Shown: positions 18,446-26,910 of the stretch, one piece after another
Numbering within the stretch: position 1 is the stretch's first letter
Layout: every line of letters begins with the position of its first letter
NCBI RefSeq assembly: GCF_000382485.1
Contig: NZ_AORY01000004.1
Location: 372,001 to 436,000, forward strand
Direction of reading: 5' to 3'
Origin: Sphingomonas sp. Mn802worker
GTDB taxonomy: Bacteria > Pseudomonadota > Alphaproteobacteria > Sphingomonadales > Sphingomonadaceae
DNA: 64,000 bases
The notes under the pieces: model-generated
Database searches by the model: none
What the model was told of the DNA's origin: nothing
What the model saw: the letters and a program-made list of their open reading frames with translations, nothing else
Position numbers and translations under genes: made by a program

Positions 18446-19615
18446 TCAGCGAAGCGCACGCACCGCGGGCGTGTCGAGGCAGCGCAGCATCGCCTCGCGC
18501 GTCATTGCCGTCTTGGAAGACGGCGACGTGGCCGGGGCGATCTCCTGTGGCTGTCCGAGCGGAACACCGGCGAACCCGCTGCCGCCGAGACAGCGCATCG
18601 CGGCGTCCAGCATCCTGGGCGGTGTGTCATATCCCTCATACGACAGCCGGAACGTGCCCCAATGGATCGGGATGCCGCGCGACGCGCTCAGTCGCTGATA
18701 GACCAATGCTGCCTCCGCCGGGCCGATGTGGCTGCCGACCGACATCTGACCGGGCGCGAAGCGGAAAGCGCCAATCGGGATCAGCGCCAGGCGAACGGGT
18801 CCGAGTGACGCGGCCTCGCTCGGCCACTGTCCGTCGCCGAACCCGGTGTCGCCGGCAAAGAACAGGTTACCACCGCTCGGCAGGCGCACGACGAAGCTCG
18901 ACCATAATGCGCGGTTGCGATCGGTGAACCAGCGACTGCCCCAGTGATGGTTGCGCGTCACCGTGACCTCTACACCCGGACGAACGGTGATCCGGCCACC
19001 CCAGTCAAGCGCGGTCGCCTGCGCGCCCGTCTGCGCGATGACGCTGTCGTTGCCCAGGCTGGTGACGATCCGCGGATGGTCGCGCTGCCACAGCCGCTTC
19101 AACACGGCCTGGTCGAGGTGATCGTAATGGTTGTGGCTGACGAGTACGAGGTCGATCGGCGGCAGATCGTCGAACGCGATCGCGGGCGGGGCAACGCGCT
19201 TCGGCCCCAAACCGAACGGCCCCGCGCGATCGGCGTAGATTGGATCGGTCAGGATGTTCAGCCCCTGCGTCTGCACCAACACGGTCGCATGACCAATCCA
19301 GGTCGCTACCATCCGCTCGCCCTCAACTCGCGCCGCAGGCTTGGTCGCGCGAACGGGAACGCTGGTCGGCCATTCGGGTCGCCCGTCGTCGCCGGTCAGT
19401 TGCCGCCAAAGGAAACCTCCACGTCCGCGGCCACCCGGCATACGCATCGTGTCGTCACCGTCAGGGTTGAAGAAGCGCGCGCCGTCGAAATGCCCGCTCT
19501 CCGGCCCCTCGTAATAGATACGGTCAAGGAAGCGCGGCACGATCGTTACCACCAGACACGCCGCCACGACGATCAGCAGCAGCGCGCCCGCGACGATCTT
19601 CAGCACTGTTGCCAC
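18446..19615 (-). CDS. Membrane-anchored metallo-beta-lactamase-fold hydrolase (NAPE-PLD/UlaG-like)
   Basis: 389-residue protein with an N-terminal membrane anchor (about 2-26, LKIVAGALLLIVVAACLVVT) and a metallo-beta-lactamase-fold domain. Motifs resemble NAPE-hydrolysing phospholipase D: TWIGHATVLVQ, LTDPIY, SHNHYDHLD (the HxHxDH ligands), TRNHHWGSRW, FFAGDTGFGDG and IPIHWGTFRLSYE. A lipid or phosphodiester substrate is plausible but not proven. GTG at 19615 is chosen because GGTGAG precedes it with suitable spacing; the longest frame starts with an unsupported TTG at 19663. Confidence 0.85.
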   Translation of the reverse strand: MATVLKIVAGALLLIVVAACLVVTIVPRFLDRIYYEGPESGHFDGARFFNPDGDDTMRMPGGRGRGGFLWRQLTGDDGRPEWPTSVPVRATKPAARVEGERMVATWIGHATVLVQTQGLNILTDPIYADRAGPFGLGPKRVAPPAIAFDDLPPIDLVLVSHNHYDHLDQAVLKRLWQRDHPRIVTSLGNDSVIAQTGAQATALDWGGRITVRPGVEVTVTRNHHWGSRWFTDRNRALWSSFVVRLPSGGNLFFAGDTGFGDGQWPSEAASLGPVRLALIPIGAFRFAPGQMSVGSHIGPAEAALVYQRLSASRGIPIHWGTFRLSYEGYDTPPRMLDAAMRCLGGSGFAGVPLGQPQEIAPATSPSSKTAMTREAMLRCLDTPAVRALR

Positions 19616-19672
19616 GTGGCGCTCACCCGATGATTGATCTATTTGAACGCGTCTGCCGCCCAAGCGGACCCG

Positions 19673-20125
19673 TCATCGCAGCAATTCGTCGCGGATACGG
19701 ATCGCACGCAGCGACACGCGCACCTCGATCATGAACGCGACCAAACTGGCGATCAGTAGCAGCATCGCGAGGATGAACCCGGCGGCGACATATTGTCCGA
19801 TGTGAAATTTGAGCAAGGCAGCGACGAACAGCAATGCCACCACGACACAGGTCATCACCGCGCTCGACACGCCCATCAGCAGCGCGGCGTTGATGATGCT
19901 GATCCGTCTGTTGAGCAGCCGAAGCTCGGCGACGTGCCGATCGTGTTCATGCCCGGTCGAGCGCGGGTGAAGCACCTCCAGCGCACGGGCACGGTCGACG
20001 ACGCGCGACAACCGGCCCGCCAGCACGTTGAGCAAAGCGCCGATGCCCGCGAGCATGAACACCGGACTGAGCGACACCTGGATCGTCTCGGCGATGGTTG
20101 AGACGGCGGGGGAGTAAAGCGGCAT
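19673..20125 (-). CDS. DUF2721-family membrane protein
   Basis: 150-residue membrane protein with a first hydrophobic segment (about 18-36), a helical cytoplasmic stretch with RLSRVVDRARALE and the LRLLNRRISIINAALLMG block, and two further hydrophobic segments (about 76-101 and 112-135). The pattern matches the DUF2721 family. Function is unknown. It lies 57 nt upstream of the metallo-hydrolase gene on the same strand and could be cotranscribed with it. Confidence 0.82.
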   Translation of the reverse strand: MPLYSPAVSTIAETIQVSLSPVFMLAGIGALLNVLAGRLSRVVDRARALEVLHPRSTGHEHDRHVAELRLLNRRISIINAALLMGVSSAVMTCVVVALLFVAALLKFHIGQYVAAGFILAMLLLIASLVAFMIEVRVSLRAIRIRDELLR

Positions 20126-20509
20126 CGTGTCAGGCCGGGGCGACGTCGCGAGTGCTCATGAGGCCACGATCCGCGCAACGTTTATCCACTCGCAACTGCG
20201 CACGAGGCATGCTGGTGCTTGAAAAGGTTGGTGTGGTCGCGTGCATCGCCGCGCAACATCGACGAAGCGCCCTCCGTTCGCAAGCGCGACGAACTGATCC
20301 CGATGGTCCACTCGCGTGATGGCACGGCCGCCAGACGATCCCGGCAGGCGGTATGCGGTTGCTTCTGCCGCAACCACTCTCGGCAGCCGTGGTCGGCTTT
20401 GCGACCGTGAAGATACGTTTGATATCCCGCCAGCCTGCTTCATTAAAGCGGCGCGGGTGAAGGAGCATCGCCCTGCCGATGTCTGATGACACCTGTCCGG
20501 GAGAGGGTC
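20126..20509. other. Gap without a convincing gene
   Basis: Region of 384 bp between the divergent DUF2721 and secreted-protein genes. Open frames exist on both strands, but none has family-like sequence, a credible hydrophobic profile or a good ribosome-binding site. It contains a single 8-of-9 match to a DnaA box near 20169, which I do not regard as meaningful, and a weak promoter candidate near its right end. Otherwise I see nothing in it. Confidence 0.5.
20419..20447 (+). promoter_or_regulatory. Candidate sigma-70-type promoter for the secreted protein/porin pair
   Basis: TTGATA at 20419-20424, then 17 bp, then ATTAAA at 20442-20447, about 60 bp ahead of the secreted-protein start. The -35 matches well (5 of 6), the -10 only partly (3 of 6). 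Suggestive only. Confidence 0.25.
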
Positions 20510-20929
20510 ATGTTCGTGCTTGTCGCCATCACGTTGCTTGCCGGTGTGGCTGGACCCCCGCACGTGTACCATGAACGCTTCGATCACGCCGGCGCCGCAG
20601 TTGACGTTACGTATCGCGGCACCGTGATTTCGCACATGCAACAGGTTGGCGCAGCGTCGGCGCCCGGTCGCCCCGCCACGCTGCACTGTCGCTGGACGGC
20701 GCGCGTGATGGTCGAACGGCAGGCAGAGCATGCGGGACAACGATCAACGCGACAGATCGAGGCTCCGGCACTGGCAAATGGAATGCGTCCGGGGTGGTGC
20801 GCGGGACAGGCGACGGCTATCCGGGCGCAGGTGGCGGCAGCGCGTGAGCGGATGCGTGTGCACTTGGTCAAGGTTGCCGCGCACGGCCGCTCGATCCTGA
20901 TCGCCGAACTGCAACAAAGACAAGGATAG
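20510..20929 (+). CDS. Secreted protein of unknown function, upstream of a TorF-type porin
   Basis: 139-residue protein starting with a signal peptide (MFVLVAITLLAGVAG, about 1-15). The mature part has two cysteines (HCRW and GWCAG) that could pair in the periplasm, a GAAVDVTYRGTV strand-like segment and a C-terminal helix rich in Arg/Ala. The ATG at 20510 has GGGAGAGGG directly upstream, favouring it over one 24 bp earlier. Its stop lies 3 nt before the porin start, so the two are one operon. I recall similar proteins beside sphingomonad TorF genes but know of no function. Confidence 0.65.
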   Translation: MFVLVAITLLAGVAGPPHVYHERFDHAGAAVDVTYRGTVISHMQQVGAASAPGRPATLHCRWTARVMVERQAEHAGQRSTRQIEAPALANGMRPGWCAGQATAIRAQVAAARERMRVHLVKVAAHGRSILIAELQQRQG

Positions 20930-20932
20930 TTG

Positions 20933-21667
20933 ATGCGTACCATCGCTCTCGCCGCAGTGACGCTGCTCGGCGCCAGTCAGGCCGCACAGGCCCAGCTAAC
21001 GCCGCACGCCAGCGTCGAGGCGACGACTGATGAGCGCCGTCGCGGAATCAGCTGGAGCGACGGCGAGGGTGCGCTTGCGGCCTCGGCCCGCCTCGATCTC
21101 TCAAGCGGGTTCGACATCGGTGTGCGTGCGCTGACCACGCGCGGCGACCCGCGTCACGGCGGCGCCGACGCGGTGTTCGAGCCGACGCTCGGCTACAGCC
21201 AGTTGCTCGGCGGCTTCCGGCTTGATGCGTTTGCGACCGGGCATGTATTCACCAACGGCAACGGTCCGCTCAACTATTACGAGGGCGGCGCGAGTGCCAA
21301 TTACACGCTTGGACCCGCGCAGGCGGGCGTCGAGGCGCGTTATGCGCCGTCGCAGGACGCGATCGGCGGCAGCGACCTGTATCTGGCGGTGCGCGGGCGC
21401 GTCGGTTTGCCGCTGACGCCGTTCAGCTTCACCGCCAGTGCGGGGCGGTCGAGCGGAGCGGTCGATGATGCCGTCCGCGCGGCACGGTTGCGTCCGGACG
21501 GCACCTACTATGATTGGTCGTTCGGCGTGCAACACGCGACTGGGCCGCTGGTGCTGACGGTCGAATATACCGGCACGGACATCGACGATCGGCGATCGCT
21601 GTCACCGTTTGCGGCGCGGAACAACGCGGGTGACCGGATCGCGGCGCGCGCGGCGCTGAGTTTCTGA
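20933..21667 (+). CDS. TorF-family putative outer-membrane porin
   Basis: 244-residue exported protein with signal peptide (MRTIALAAVTLLGASQAAQA) and a beta-barrel-like mature part of alternating short strands ending in a C-terminal aromatic (RAALSF), as outer-membrane proteins do. The VEATTDERRRGISWSDG opening, TDERYRGIS-like in the family, is the TorF/Gcw_chp signature. The ATG at 20933 follows an in-frame TTG. It is translated after the secreted protein from the same transcript and ends ahead of a bidirectional terminator shared with glnA. Confidence 0.82.
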   Translation: MRTIALAAVTLLGASQAAQAQLTPHASVEATTDERRRGISWSDGEGALAASARLDLSSGFDIGVRALTTRGDPRHGGADAVFEPTLGYSQLLGGFRLDAFATGHVFTNGNGPLNYYEGGASANYTLGPAQAGVEARYAPSQDAIGGSDLYLAVRGRVGLPLTPFSFTASAGRSSGAVDDAVRAARLRPDGTYYDWSFGVQHATGPLVLTVEYTGTDIDDRRSLSPFAARNNAGDRIAARAALSF

Positions 21668-21733
21668 GCTTCGTCGGTTTACTCACGTCGTCCCGGACCT
21701 GATCCGGGGTGACGCTTCTTATGTTCGCGTACG

Positions 21734-21769
21734 AGAAAAGGCGCCCGGATCGCTCCGAGCGCCTTTTCT
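21734..21769. terminator. Bidirectional intrinsic terminator between torF-like gene and glnA
   Basis: Perfect 11-bp inverted repeat (AGAAAAGGCGC at 21734-21744, GCGCCTTTTCT at 21759-21769) with three further pairs inside. The arms supply a T-run on each strand, so it can stop transcripts from both the porin gene and glnA. Confidence 0.85.
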
Positions 21770-21870
21770 TGATGGTCGCAGCGCCGCGGCGAAGCCGCGT
21801 CGTCGGTCCTCGCCGAGCGAGGCCGGCCGGCCTTCGCGGTCTCGCGGGCAGCGCTGCTGCCGCGTGCCAC

Positions 21871-23283
21871 TCAGGCGCTGTAATACATATCGAACTCGAC
21901 CGGGCTCGGCGTCATCTCCCAGCGCGCGACTTCCGACCATTTCAGTTCGACATAGGCCTCGATCTGATCCTTGGTGAACACGTCGCCCTTCAGCAGGAAG
22001 TCGTGGTCAGCCATCAGGCTGTCGAGTGCCTCGCGAAGCGACGCGCAGACGGTCGGCACTTCTGCCAGTTCGGCCGGCGGCAGGTCGTACAGGTTCTTGT
22101 CCATCGCCTCGCCCGGATGGATCTTGTTCTGGATACCGTCCAGGCCCGCCATCAGCAGCGCGGCGTAAGCGAGATAGGGGTTCGCCATCGCGTCAGGGAA
22201 ACGCACCTCGACGCGCTTCGACTTCGGCCCCGTTCCGTACGGGATGCGGCACGACGCCGAACGGTTGCGCGCCGAATAAGCGAGCAGCACCGGCGCCTCG
22301 TAGCCCGGCACCAAACGCTTGTAGCTGTTGGTCGTCGGGTTGGTGAAGGCGTTGATCGCCTTCGCGTGCTTGATGACGCCGCCGATGAAATACAGGCAGG
22401 TGTCGGACAGGCCCGCGTAGCCGTTGCCCGCGAACAGCGGCTCCTTCCCGTTCCAGATCGAGAAGTGCGTGTGCATCCCCGATCCGTTGTCCTCCTTGAT
22501 CGGCTTCGGCATGAATGTCGCCGACTTGCCGTAAGCGTGCGCGACCTGGTGCACGACATACTTGTAGATTTGCATGCGGTCGGCGGTCTGCGTCAGCGTG
22601 CCGAAGGTCAGACCCAGCTCATGCTGCGCCGCGGCGACTTCGTGGTGATGCTTGTCGCACGGCAGGCCCATCTCAAGCATCGTCGTGACCATCTCGCCGC
22701 GGATGTCGACTGCCGAGTCGACTGGAGCGACCGGGAAGTAGCCGCCCTTGGCGCGCGGACGGTGCGCGAGGTTGCCGCCCTCGTACTCGCGACCGGTGTT
22801 GGTCGGCAGCTCGATGTCGTCGATCTTGAAATAGGACTGGTTGTATGACGTGTCGAAGCGGACGTCGTCGAACATGAAGAACTCGGCCTCGGGCCCGACA
22901 TACACCGTGTCGCCGATCCCGGTCTGCGCGACATAGGCCTCGGCGCGCTTGGCGGTGGTGCGCGGGTCGCGGCTATAGCCCTCGCCGGTCGACGGCTCGA
23001 CGATGTCGCAGAACACGATCAGCATCGGGGTCGCCGAAAACGGATCGGTGTAGACCGCGTCGAGGTCGGGCTTGAGGATCATGTCCGACTCGTTGATCGC
23101 CTTCCACCCCTCGATCGAGGAGCCGTCGAACATCAGGCCGTCGGTCCACTCGTCCTCTCCCATGACGCTCGCGACCATGGTCAGGTGCTGCCACTTGCCC
23201 TTGGGATCGGTGAAGCGCAGGTCGATCCACTCGATCTCCTCGTCCTTGATCTTGCTCAGAACGTCTGCGGCCGTGTTCGCCAT
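21871..23283 (-). CDS. glnA: Glutamine synthetase, type I
   Basis: Makes glutamine from glutamate, ammonia and ATP. 470 residues, the usual GlnA-I length. Signatures are DGSSIEGWK, the metal-binding [36 protein letters not shown], and the adenylylation tyrosine in [10 protein letters not shown], which indicates control by GlnE. AAGGAAGAAG precedes the ATG at 23283. It lies 100 nt downstream of glnB on the same strand and is probably expressed with it. Confidence 0.98.
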   Translation of the reverse strand: MANTAADVLSKIKDEEIEWIDLRFTDPKGKWQHLTMVASVMGEDEWTDGLMFDGSSIEGWKAINESDMILKPDLDAVYTDPFSATPMLIVFCDIVEPSTGEGYSRDPRTTAKRAEAYVAQTGIGDTVYVGPEAEFFMFDDVRFDTSYNQSYFKIDDIELPTNTGREYEGGNLAHRPRAKGGYFPVAPVDSAVDIRGEMVTTMLEMGLPCDKHHHEVAAAQHELGLTFGTLTQTADRMQIYKYVVHQVAHAYGKSATFMPKPIKEDNGSGMHTHFSIWNGKEPLFAGNGYAGLSDTCLYFIGGVIKHAKAINAFTNPTTNSYKRLVPGYEAPVLLAYSARNRSASCRIPYGTGPKSKRVEVRFPDAMANPYLAYAALLMAGLDGIQNKIHPGEAMDKNLYDLPPAELAEVPTVCASLREALDSLMADHDFLLKGDVFTKDQIEAYVELKWSEVARWEMTPSPVEFDMYYSA

Positions 23284-23383
23284 GTCGCTTCTTCCTTGAT
23301 CGTGCGCCGGACCAGTCGGCCGGCTGTGATGGAACCTAGAGGATATGTGTCGCCAGCTCGGTGACCCGCAGTTGGTCGATGAG

Positions 23384-23791
<408 letters not shown>

Positions 23792-23888
23792 TCAGAGAGC
23801 AAGGGCAGAAAAGCGCGGATTTCCGCCGTTTCCATGCCGCGAAATTGAGCAAGGCTGCATGATGTGCCCAATAAACGGGCAAGCACCA

Positions 23889-24716
23889 TCAGGCGTAAGG
23901 CGGCTTGTGCAGTGCCGCGGGTGAGGTAGTGAAGATTTCGCACCCGTCCTCAGTGATGCCGATCGAGTGCTCGAACTGCGCCGACAGCGAACGGTCGCGC
24001 GTCACCGCGGTCCAGCCATCGTCGAGCAGCTTCACATCGGGACGACCGACGTTGATCATCGGCTCGACGGTGAAGATCATGCCGGGGCGCAGTTCGGGTC
24101 CGGTGCCCGGCCGTCCGACATGGACCACCTCCGGCGCATCATGGAACAGTCGCCCGACGCCGTGGCCGCAGAAATCACGCACCACGCCGTAACGGTGCGC
24201 CTCGGCGTGGCGCTGCACCGCGTGCGCAATGTCGCCCATGTGGTTGCCGGGCTTAGCCTGCTCCAGCCCGAGCATCAGGCACTCGTACGTCACCTCGACC
24301 AGTCGCTTCGCCTTCAACGGTACATCACCGATCAGGTACATGCGGCTAGAATCACCGTGCCAGCCATCGACGATCGGCGTCACGTCGACGTTGACGATGT
24401 CGCCCGACTTCAGCGTCTTGTCGGACGGGATGCCGTGGCAGACAACGTGGTTGATCGAAATACAGGTCGAGTGCGTGTAGCCGCGATAGCCGAGCGTCGC
24501 GGGCACGCCGCCGCGCTCCGCGATGAAGTCGTAGATCAGCCGGTCGATCTCGGCCGTGGTCACGCCCGGCACCATGTGCGGCACGATCATATCGAGCGTC
24601 TCGGCGGCGAGCCGCCCGGCCTTGTGCATGCCGTCGAACGCGTCGCGTCCGTGCAGCTTGATCGCGCCATCGCGCCCAAGCGGCGCGTCGCTGGTGACGG
24701 TTACGTAGTTGGTCAT
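23889..24716 (-). CDS. map: Type I methionyl aminopeptidase
   Basis: Removes N-terminal methionine from nascent proteins. 275 residues, a usual length for type I enzymes. The metal ligands are visible in VNVDVTPIVDGWHGDSSRM (two Asp), in GHGVGRLFHDAPEVVH (His), in IFTVEPMI (Glu) and in QFEHSI (Glu). The start ATG at 24716 is chosen from the MTNYVTV opening; the upstream extension has no family similarity. It stands alone, 67 nt divergent from the MoCF-domain gene. Confidence 0.96.
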   Translation of the reverse strand: MTNYVTVTSDAPLGRDGAIKLHGRDAFDGMHKAGRLAAETLDMIVPHMVPGVTTAEIDRLIYDFIAERGGVPATLGYRGYTHSTCISINHVVCHGIPSDKTLKSGDIVNVDVTPIVDGWHGDSSRMYLIGDVPLKAKRLVEVTYECLMLGLEQAKPGNHMGDIAHAVQRHAEAHRYGVVRDFCGHGVGRLFHDAPEVVHVGRPGTGPELRPGMIFTVEPMINVGRPDVKLLDDGWTAVTRDRSLSAQFEHSIGITEDGCEIFTTSPAALHKPPYA

Positions 24717-24783
24717 GGGCTCGGATATAGCGCGAACGACCCGCGTTTGCGAGGCTGGGCGCTTGCCGATAAGGACCTGATAC

Positions 24784-25539
24784 ATGAGCGAACGCATCTG
24801 GACCGCCGCATTGGTGGTGATCGGCGACGAAATCCTGTCGGGGCGCACGCAGGACAAGAATGTCGCGCAGATCGCCGCGTGGTTGAACGTCCAGGGCATT
24901 CGCCTGGCCGAGGTACGCGTCGTTGCCGACCGCGAGGAGGCGATCGTCGAGGCGGTTAACAGCTTGCGCGCGCGCAACGATTACCTGTTCACCACCGGCG
25001 GGATCGGCCCGACGCACGACGACATCACCGTCGACGCGATTGCCGCCGCGTTGGGCGTAGGGGTCGAGCATCACCCGCGCGCGGTCGAGACGCTGACGCG
25101 CTATTACGAAACGCGCGGCGGGCTGACCGAGGCGCGGCTGCGCATGGCGCGCGTGCCCGTGGGCGCGGACCTGATCGAGAATCGCGTGTCGGGTGCGCCG
25201 GGGATCAGGATCGCGAACATCTTCATCATGGCAGGCGTGCCGCACATCACCGCCGGCATGCTCGACACGCTCACGGGCACGCTGGAGGGCGGGCGCCCGG
25301 TCGTGTCGAAGTCGATCGGCGGCTGGGTGGCGGAGAGCGAGGTTGCCGACACGCTTCGGCAGGCGGAGAAGTCGCACGAGGGCGTCGCGATCGGCAGCTA
25401 CCCGTTCTTTCGCGAAGGCCGCGTCGGCGCGAACTTCGTCGTGCGCTCACCCGACGAAGCGCTGGTCGATCGCTGCCTTGCTGCGCTGACCAAGGCGCTT
25501 GAGGATGCAGGCTATCAGATCACCGCCGGAGGAATCTGA
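24784..25539 (+). CDS. MoCF/CinA-type molybdopterin-binding domain protein
   Basis: 251-residue protein with a MoaB/Mog-like domain, seen in VVIGDEILSGRTQDKNVAQIA near the start and the TTGGIGPTHDDITVDAIA signature. In CinA this domain is fused to a deamidase and in eukaryotic FAD synthase to a PAPS-reductase-like domain; here it stands alone with a short C-terminal region. AAGGA sits eight bases before the ATG. Its 3' end overlaps mobA on the opposite strand by 25 nt. Role uncertain: nucleotide repair or molybdopterin handling are both possible. Confidence 0.85.
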   Translation: MSERIWTAALVVIGDEILSGRTQDKNVAQIAAWLNVQGIRLAEVRVVADREEAIVEAVNSLRARNDYLFTTGGIGPTHDDITVDAIAAALGVGVEHHPRAVETLTRYYETRGGLTEARLRMARVPVGADLIENRVSGAPGIRIANIFIMAGVPHITAGMLDTLTGTLEGGRPVVSKSIGGWVAESEVADTLRQAEKSHEGVAIGSYPFFREGRVGANFVVRSPDEALVDRCLAALTKALEDAGYQITAGGI

Positions 25540-26063
25540 TTAGACGCGAGGCGCGCCAGATCATCCGGCGTGTTGATATTCGCCACGGTGACACCGGGCA
25601 GCACCGCGATTACCTGCTGCGTTGCGGCCCAATGTTTGATCGAGCGGCTCTCAGCTGATTGCAGGTGCGCGAGCAGCGACTCCAGCAAACGGACCGGCCA
25701 ACGCCCGACTGTCGGCGCCCCCGCCGCGTGTGCCGCCTCGCTCGCCAGCAACGCCGCCACGAGTGCGCGCGGCAGGCTCGGCGTATCGCAGGCGGTGGTC
25801 AGCACCGACGCGTGCCCGTGATCCCGCGCATAGGCGAGCGCGCCTGCGATTCCGCCGAGCGGACCGAGATCGGGAAAAGGAAGGTCGGGGGCGGTGGGCA
25901 CGGGCGCGTGCTCGCGGCCGATCACTACTAGTGCATCGACGTGCGGTCTGAGACTGGCGAGTGCGTGGTCGAGCAGCGTCGTCTCGCCCAACAACGCCAG
26001 CGCCTTGTCGCGCCCGAAACGCGTCGCATGTCCGCCTGCCAGCACTGCACCCAGGATCGTCAT
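25515..26063 (-). CDS. mobA: Molybdenum cofactor guanylyltransferase
   Basis: Attaches GMP to molybdopterin to form the guanine dinucleotide cofactor used by DMSO-reductase-family enzymes. 182 residues. The nucleotide-binding signature LAGGHATRFGRDK opens the protein, with PDLGPLGGIAGALAYA and TTACDTPSLP following as in MobA. The tail overlaps the convergent MoCF-domain gene by 25 nt. Together with the molbindin at 48873 it shows that the organism handles molybdenum. Confidence 0.92.
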   Translation of the reverse strand: MTILGAVLAGGHATRFGRDKALALLGETTLLDHALASLRPHVDALVVIGREHAPVPTAPDLPFPDLGPLGGIAGALAYARDHGHASVLTTACDTPSLPRALVAALLASEAAHAAGAPTVGRWPVRLLESLLAHLQSAESRSIKHWAATQQVIAVLPGVTVANINTPDDLARLASNQIPPAVI

Positions 26064-26150
26064 GGGCGCGGCTTAGTCGTGCGAAGGAGCAAAGGGGAGG
26101 CCGACCCGGCCAACCCGCCCCCGCAGAAGCGAAGGCGGAGGGCCGATAGG

Positions 26151-26237
26151 TCAGAGCGTCGTGATGATGGCGCCGACCACCAGCGCCTGCGCCGCGATCA
26201 CCAGCATCGTGCTGGCCGCGGTTTCGAACATGCGCAT
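26151..26237 (-). CDS. Very short hydrophobic protein, 28 residues
   Basis: Small frame MRMFETAASTMLVIAAQALV to the stop after IITTL, mostly one hydrophobic helix. A GGAG ribosome-binding site lies seven bases before the ATG. There is no other coding explanation for the 347-bp gap between mobA and the next gene. Single-helix membrane peptides of this size are often missed by annotation. Evidence is limited to sequence regularity and the ribosome-binding site. Confidence 0.45.
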   Translation of the reverse strand: MRMFETAASTMLVIAAQALVVGAIITTL

Positions 26238-26410
26238 GTGGGGTCTCCAGTACCGGATCGTCCGGTGCCGACGATATGAAGATCGTTGCTCCACCGCGCA
26301 ACAAACGTGCGCAACAATCTTGCTTGCAGTTGATGCAATCGTGTGACGTGCTTGGCTCTTTTCGGTGCCGCTGCTAAGCTCCGTGGACCGGGTTGAACGG
26401 ACGCATCATC

Positions 26411-26908
26411 ATGCTCGCCGATTACTCGCTCGCGCCTCCGCCTTCTGCCACGCAGATCGTCAGCGACGCGACACGCCTGTGCGTCACGTTCGATCCGGCA
26501 ACGATCGCACGCCGCGCCACTCGCACAGGCTGGATCACCGAACAGCCGGCGCGCGGCCTCGTCGTCGCCGCACGCGCACCCGACCGCGACGAGCATGTCG
26601 CTGCCGGCGAGACGGTTCAGCCAACCGAGCGGTTGGAGACGTGCAGCGTCTTCACCAAGGCGTCGGTCAGGGGAGTCGACGCCGCCGTCGCGCACCTGCT
26701 GAACGTCGCGCCCTTGTTCCGCTACGCCGGTTCATCGACCTATCGCGCGTGGCGCAATGGCGATGCGTGGCGGGCAACCCCGGACGATGCCGCCTCCTTC
26801 GCGCAGGCGCGTGCGGCGGGTGAGATCTACACGTTGATCGTGACCGAGAACAAGAACGGCAGCGGCGTGGTCATCCTCAACTCGCGCCCGGCCGCCGCTC
26901 TGCCCTGA
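26411..26908 (+). CDS. Hypothetical protein, 165 residues
   Basis: Cytosolic-looking protein with no signal peptide or membrane helix. The C-terminal part (FRYAGSSTYRAWRNGDAWRA, then ARAAGEIYTLIVTENKNGSG) looks folded, while the first half is rich in Ala/Arg/Thr. I recognise no family. ATG at 26411 is preferred over an in-frame TTG at 26393. The stop is two bases from that of the convergent purB. Confidence 0.55.
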   Translation: MLADYSLAPPPSATQIVSDATRLCVTFDPATIARRATRTGWITEQPARGLVVAARAPDRDEHVAAGETVQPTERLETCSVFTKASVRGVDAAVAHLLNVAPLFRYAGSSTYRAWRNGDAWRATPDDAASFAQARAAGEIYTLIVTENKNGSGVVILNSRPAAALP

Positions 26909-26910
26909 AC

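Noticed and set aside
20165..20179. Possible DnaA box (TTATCCACT)
   Set aside because: A single 8-of-9 match without clustering, AT-rich region or nearby origin genes.
20130..20492. Minus-strand frame in the 20126-20509 gap
   Set aside because: Arg/Cys/Ser-rich translation without hydrophobic pattern, family motif or ribosome-binding site.
21690..21715. CCCGGACCTGATCCGGG-type imperfect palindrome after the TorF-type porin gene
   Set aside because: A motif of this kind is commonly scattered in alphaproteobacterial gaps; only one clear copy was seen here, and a better terminator follows at 21734.
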